A stretch of 48,348 nt of DNA. It comes from Kiritimatiellia bacterium. GTDB lineage: Bacteria; Verrucomicrobiota; Kiritimatiellia; RFP12; UBA1067. Each line of letters opens with the position of its first letter. Position 1 is the first letter of the stretch. The position numbers were made by a program, and so were the translations under genes. Location of the stretch: contig JAEEOY010000101.1 in NCBI GenBank assembly GCA_016284515.1, positions 1-48,348 on the forward strand, given 5' to 3'. Positions 44,482 through 48,348 of this stretch are shown piece by piece. The notes under the pieces were generated by a model that searched no databases, was not told the DNA's origin, and was given only the letters and a program-made list of their open reading frames with translations.

Positions 44482-45663
44482 ATGAAAGTTGTTCTGTATT
44501 TTCAGCCACCGACAAAGCGCAGCGACTCCCTGAAGCTCCAGGGGGCCAAGCAAATCGCGCAGAAGCTCGCCTGGCAGATCCAGGCCGTTGAGTCCCTTCC
44601 GTCCACGCGCGGAATTAAGGACATGGTGGCGTTCTGGAATCCCGTCGGCGCAATCGTCGAGTGCGACGGATGGCCGACCGAGCTTGATCCATCCGTCTTC
44701 TCTTCCATCCCGACAGTTTTCCTCGATCCGCCGAAGCACATTGAAGAGCAGTGCGAGTTCTCAGTCTCCCACGACTCGAGTGCCACGGGACGCGAGGCGG
44801 CGAAGCACCTACTGCAGCTCGGACGCAGAAACTTCGCCTACATCCCCTTTCGCCGCGACACGCCCTGGAGCCGCGACCGCGAAGAAGCCTTCGTGAAGGC
44901 CCTGTCCCTCAACGGATTCGGATGCTCCGTAATGGAACCGGCCCAGCCGAAGGAGGACGCAACGAAGCTGCGCCGCCGCCGCCGCGAGTTCCTCACCTCG
45001 CTGCCGCTCCCCTGCTCGCTCTTCGCCGCGAACGACGAGACGGCGGAAGACATTCTCACCCTCGCCGCGCACGAGGGACTCGGCGTGCCGGAGGATCTGG
45101 CCGTGCTCGGAGTAGACAACTACGAGCCGATATGCGAGAACACGACTCCGTCGCTTTCGTCCATCGAACCTGACTTCCTCCGCTGCGGCGAACTTGCCGC
45201 GCTTCTCCTCGCCGCATACATGAGGGACGGAAAGCACTTCCGCGGCAGTAGGCGCCGCACTTTCGGACCCGCCCGCACCGTGGTGCGCGCCTCGACGCGG
45301 ACTACCGTAGTGGGGACGGACCGCACAGTTGCCAAGGCGCTGGAGACGATCCGCCGCAAGGCATGCAACGGAATGCGCGTGGAGGATGTCCTCAAGCTCT
45401 TCCCCTGCTCGGCGCCAGTAGCCTACGCTCGGTTCAAGAAGATCGCCGGACACACGATCCTCGAGGAGATACACGCCGTCCAGCTGGAGCGAGTGAAGGA
45501 ACTCCTTTCCGATCCCTCGATGCAGCTCAAGTCGATAAGCGACTTCTGCGGCTTCACCAACCCCAACTCCCTGCGCAAGTTCTTCCTGCGCGAGACGGGA
45601 ATGACGATGAGCCAATGGCGCGAGGAAAACCTGCGCCCGTCAGTGGAAAGCGAAGGACTGTAG
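44482..45663 (+). CDS. XylR-type regulator: LacI-like sugar-binding domain plus AraC DNA-binding domain
   Basis: The product is 393 residues. The N-terminal two thirds (about 1-270) is a periplasmic-binding-protein-like sensor of the LacI/XylR type: SHDSSATGREAAKHLLQLGRR, then FAANDETAEDIL, VPEDLAVLGVDNYEP and PSLSSIEPDF. The C-terminal about 100 residues are an AraC-type helix-turn-helix pair (VEDVLKLFPCSAPVAYARFK, LKSISDFCGFTNPNSLRKFF). XylR-type proteins sense a sugar and activate transcription. It is the only plus-strand gene. It is divergent from transketolase (210-bp gap) and convergent with the GH2-GH43 gene, overlapping its 3' end by 24 bp. It is a natural candidate to control the hydrolase operons or the transketolase gene. 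Confidence 0.9.
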   Translation: MKVVLYFQPPTKRSDSLKLQGAKQIAQKLAWQIQAVESLPSTRGIKDMVAFWNPVGAIVECDGWPTELDPSVFSSIPTVFLDPPKHIEEQCEFSVSHDSSATGREAAKHLLQLGRRNFAYIPFRRDTPWSRDREEAFVKALSLNGFGCSVMEPAQPKEDATKLRRRRREFLTSLPLPCSLFAANDETAEDILTLAAHEGLGVPEDLAVLGVDNYEPICENTTPSLSSIEPDFLRCGELAALLLAAYMRDGKHFRGSRRRTFGPARTVVRASTRTTVVGTDRTVAKALETIRRKACNGMRVEDVLKLFPCSAPVAYARFKKIAGHTILEEIHAVQLERVKELLSDPSMQLKSISDFCGFTNPNSLRKFFLRETGMTMSQWREENLRPSVESEGL

Positions 45664-48348
45664 GTCGAAGAGGTCCGACCCCTTCTCGCCGTCGAAGCGA
45701 AGCACGACCGCGTCGATCGTGCCGAACATTTCCGGCAGATCCATTCCCACCTCGACGGACTCCACTCCGTCGCCCTTCGGAACCTGAACGGACCCTGCTT
45801 CATCGCCTTTGGGGCTGAGGAGCGCAATGCGGCCGCCCGCACGAGGAAACACCTTCAGCGAAAGCGAACGAATCGGACGCGCGCATTCCACGAACCAGCG
45901 CCAAGTCGCTGTGTCGCCTGCGCGTATCCCGCCAAGGCGCTCTTTGCCGTCGCGCGTCAGCACGATACGCGCGTTTCCCGTCATCTTGCACGCGATCCGC
46001 GCCGGCGTTTCGCCAAACGGGGAAAGACCCCATGCCGCGCCGCTCGAGGTCATCTCGACTTCCTTTATCAGTCCGTCTCCGTCGAACTCTATCGGCTCCA
46101 CGCAGGCCTTGCGCATCGAACGCGAGCCGTTCGTGGAGCGGTGGTAGAAGACGTACCACTGTCCGTTGAACTCGGCTATGCCGCCGTGGTTGTTCCACGT
46201 CTCCGGATCGCACCCCGCGTTGTCAACGATTACGCCGCGGTAGGTGTAGGGTCCGAACGGACTCTTCGCCGTGGCGTATCCGATGGACGTGGGCCTCCCT
46301 TTTCTGCTGATGTCCGCAAACGTGAGGTAGTAGATTCCGTTGCGCTTCGTGAGCTGCGAGCCTTCGTGAAAGTGGTGCCGCGCCTCGTCGATCACGTTCG
46401 TATGGATCGACCCCTCGACGATTCCGCTGAGGTCTGGCTTCAGCACAGCCATCGACATCGAGAACTGGCCCCACGTGTAGTAGATCGTCGCATCGTCGTC
46501 GCGGAACACCGAGGGGTCGATCTGCGTCGGCTCTTTAAGCTCGCGCGCGCCAGCATAGGGACCGTCCGCGTCCGGCGCATCCAGCACACCCTCGGCGTGC
46601 TCCTCGTTGAACATGCAGTAGAAGAGATGCCACTTTCCGTCCAGGAAGATTCCATCGGGCGCAAGAAGCTCCCAGTCGAGGAACGGCACTTCGCGCCCCT
46701 CGCCTTTCGAGCGGACTATGTCGCGGTGAACCTTCCACGACTTCATGTCGCTCGTCTCGAACGCGTCGTTCGCATGCGAGCAGTAGCGGTCAGGCGCGAC
46801 GTCGCGCGAACCGAAGAGCCAGAGCTTTCCGTCGGGTCCCACCCGCGGCGCGGGATCGGAGAAGAACACGCCCTCGGGCGTGATCGGATTCACGGCAGGA
46901 CGCGAAAGCTTTACGATGTCGCCGGAAAGTCCCTCCGCCTCGGCCTTCAGCACGCACGTCTCCCCTTCGTGCGGACGGACGTATACGAGCGCGCGGGAAT
47001 GGAAAAGCGAATGCTCGTTCGTCCCCTGGAACGGCTCGACGGACGAGTTGCTGCCGTTTCCGATCGCGACGATGTCTCCGCCCTTTATCGTGAAGCGCAC
47101 CTTGTGCGACGCGTCCGGTACGATCCTTCCGTTTGCATCCACCGCCTCGACCTTTACGAAACGCAGCGAACCCGGCGCCTCGCTTCTCTTTTCGCACTCA
47201 AGGCTTAGCCGCTTCGCAGGACCAGCAGTACGCACAATCTTCTCGCCGAGCTTCTTCCCGCCCTTCCAGACGACGACCTTGATCTCGCCCGGTTCGTACG
47301 GAACCTCTAGCCAGCGGAAGCGATAGTCGTCCGTGACGGCGAAATATCCCTCGCCCTGGCGCTTCCCCTTCTCGCGAACGCCCATCGACTTTCCGTTCAC
47401 GAACAGCTCCGCGCGGTCGCCGGACGAATAGCAGAACACAGGGACGTTTTTCCCCTCGCGTCCGGGCCATGTCCAGTGCGGAACAATGTGTATCGTCTCG
47501 TTTTTGTCGTTCCACACCGAGCGGTAGAGGTAGTAGCGGTCCTTGGGAAGCGCCGTCAAGTCGCAGATTCCGAAAAGCGAGCTGCGGTTCTTCCCCCAGT
47601 TGACGCACGGCTCGCCGAGGTAGTCGATTCCGGACCAGATGAACTGTCCGCAGAGATACTTGTCCGTGCGCTCTCTGTCTAGGTCGACGTCGGGAATGTC
47701 GCTCCAGTCCTCTGCGCCCATGTCGTACGAGGTGACGTCCGTCTGGCCGGTGGAGCCGTAGTGGTGCTTGGCGGACGGTAGGTCGGGCTCGTAGTATCCG
47801 AACGTCGAAAGCGAAGCGGCGGCTTCGGAGTAGAGCGTCGGCTTCTCCGGATACTTCTCGCGCATGATGCGGTAGAGCGCGCGGTAGTTCCATCCCGTGA
47901 GGTCGAGGTCCTGGAGATGTCCGAGCCCAACGGCGTCCGTGAAGCAGCAGCCCATCGCGACGGGACGCGTCGAGTCGATCGACCTCACCGCGTCCGCGAA
48001 GAGCTTCACGCGCTCGCGCGTCGTCCCGTCGTCGCATGCCGCGCCGTACCAGTTGCTCTTCCATGCGGGGGAGATTTCATTGCCGATGGACCACGCGATT
48101 ACCGACGGATGGTTCCTGTCTCGCCTTACGAAGGCGTTGAGATTGCCGAGGACGAATCCCTCGAGGTTCTCGTCCGGGGTGCGCCCCGACGTCGCGTCCC
48201 ACTTGTCGAAGCACTCGTCCCACACGAGTATTCCCATCTCGTCGCAGAGGTCGAGCATCTTCGGGTCCGGCGGATTGTGCGACGTCCTGAACGCATTGAC
48301 GCCCATGTCCTGCATGATCTCGAGCTGACGGCGCGCGGCGGACTTGTC
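45640..48348 (-). CDS. GH2 - GH43 fusion enzyme, 5' end beyond the window
   Basis: About 902 residues are visible; the N-terminal GH2 sugar-binding domain and start lie outside. The visible part begins in the GH2 barrel (MGVNAFRTSHNPPD), with acid/base Glu in WSIGNE and likely nucleophile Glu in LYSEAAAS, then the Ig-like C-terminal GH2 domains (LFVNGKSMGVREKG). A GH43 five-bladed propeller follows, with its catalytic acids in FFSDPAPR, LLAPDGIF and HFHEGSQL. A C-terminal beta-sandwich resembling CBM6 closes the protein. Such fusions pair a beta-galactosidase-like exo-enzyme with an alpha-L-arabinofuranosidase or beta-xylosidase, suited to arabinogalactan or arabinoxylan side chains. The 3' end overlaps the convergent regulator gene by 24 bp. 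Confidence 0.9.
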   Translation of the reverse strand, partial: DKSAARRQLEIMQDMGVNAFRTSHNPPDPKMLDLCDEMGILVWDECFDKWDATSGRTPDENLEGFVLGNLNAFVRRDRNHPSVIAWSIGNEISPAWKSNWYGAACDDGTTRERVKLFADAVRSIDSTRPVAMGCCFTDAVGLGHLQDLDLTGWNYRALYRIMREKYPEKPTLYSEAAASLSTFGYYEPDLPSAKHHYGSTGQTDVTSYDMGAEDWSDIPDVDLDRERTDKYLCGQFIWSGIDYLGEPCVNWGKNRSSLFGICDLTALPKDRYYLYRSVWNDKNETIHIVPHWTWPGREGKNVPVFCYSSGDRAELFVNGKSMGVREKGKRQGEGYFAVTDDYRFRWLEVPYEPGEIKVVVWKGGKKLGEKIVRTAGPAKRLSLECEKRSEAPGSLRFVKVEAVDANGRIVPDASHKVRFTIKGGDIVAIGNGSNSSVEPFQGTNEHSLFHSRALVYVRPHEGETCVLKAEAEGLSGDIVKLSRPAVNPITPEGVFFSDPAPRVGPDGKLWLFGSRDVAPDRYCSHANDAFETSDMKSWKVHRDIVRSKGEGREVPFLDWELLAPDGIFLDGKWHLFYCMFNEEHAEGVLDAPDADGPYAGARELKEPTQIDPSVFRDDDATIYYTWGQFSMSMAVLKPDLSGIVEGSIHTNVIDEARHHFHEGSQLTKRNGIYYLTFADISRKGRPTSIGYATAKSPFGPYTYRGVIVDNAGCDPETWNNHGGIAEFNGQWYVFYHRSTNGSRSMRKACVEPIEFDGDGLIKEVEMTSSGAAWGLSPFGETPARIACKMTGNARIVLTRDGKERLGGIRAGDTATWRWFVECARPIRSLSLKVFPRAGGRIALLSPKGDEAGSVQVPKGDGVESVEVGMDLPEMFGTIDAVVLRFDGEKGSDLFDLQSFAFH

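Noticed and set aside
1-48348. rRNA, tRNA, CRISPR arrays, phage or transposase genes
   Set aside because: I saw no cloverleaf-like or rRNA-like sequence and no integrase or transposase motif in any convincing frame.

Overview
The window is one edge-to-edge block of accessory DNA from a GC-rich, diderm-type bacterium. The gene content (giant Rhs proteins, a thrombospondin-3/PA14 surface protein, barrel-less beta-helix passengers, DUF1593, DUF2264, many secreted plant-polysaccharide hydrolases, no SusC/SusD pair) suggests the PVC group, perhaps a Kiritimatiellota or Lentisphaerota member from a gut. This placement is inference from gene families; no rRNA or marker gene is present. All genes are on the minus strand except one regulator, so transcription reads mostly from high to low coordinates.

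Region 1 (about 1-16.5 kb) is an Rhs-type polymorphic toxin locus. In transcription order it holds a TSP3/PA14 surface protein, a full-length Rhs protein with a 240-residue variable tip, an overlapping lipoprotein (candidate immunity), a membrane-anchored HEAT-like protein, a DUF1573-CcdA thiol protein, a headless Rhs tail with a new tip, a tightly coupled Sel1-repeat gene (candidate immunity), a second HEAT-like protein, and the start of a third Rhs tail that runs off the left edge. The layout looks like a main rhs gene followed by orphan tip cassettes, with the unit Rhs / candidate immunity / TM-HEAT repeated.

Region 2 (about 17.3-38.5 kb) is a carbohydrate-use locus of two operons, each led by a very large beta-helix surface protein. 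Operon A: beta-helix protein, GH97, PL11 rhamnogalacturonan lyase, GH2. Operon B: beta-helix-DUF1593 fusion, GH2-GH29 fusion, GH31 with a PA14-like insert. The likely targets are pectin (rhamnogalacturonan I) and perhaps fucosylated xyloglucan side chains.

Region 3 (about 38.7-48.3 kb) holds a DUF2264 protein, a YdjY-like exported protein, a PLP aminotransferase, transketolase, a divergent XylR-type (LacI-like sensor plus AraC DNA-binding) regulator, and a GH2-GH43 fusion that is cut by the right edge.

Two signals run across regions. First, small palindromic repeat families lie both between genes and in frame inside genes (HEAT protein, Rhs, transketolase), and a roughly 210-bp element with terminal inverted repeats supplies the C-terminus of one HEAT protein. 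Second, the leading genes of operons A and B and of the Rhs operon share a 15-bp motif ending in GGAAT placed 22-23 bp upstream of a -10 box, which suggests a common activator site or sigma-specific promoter.
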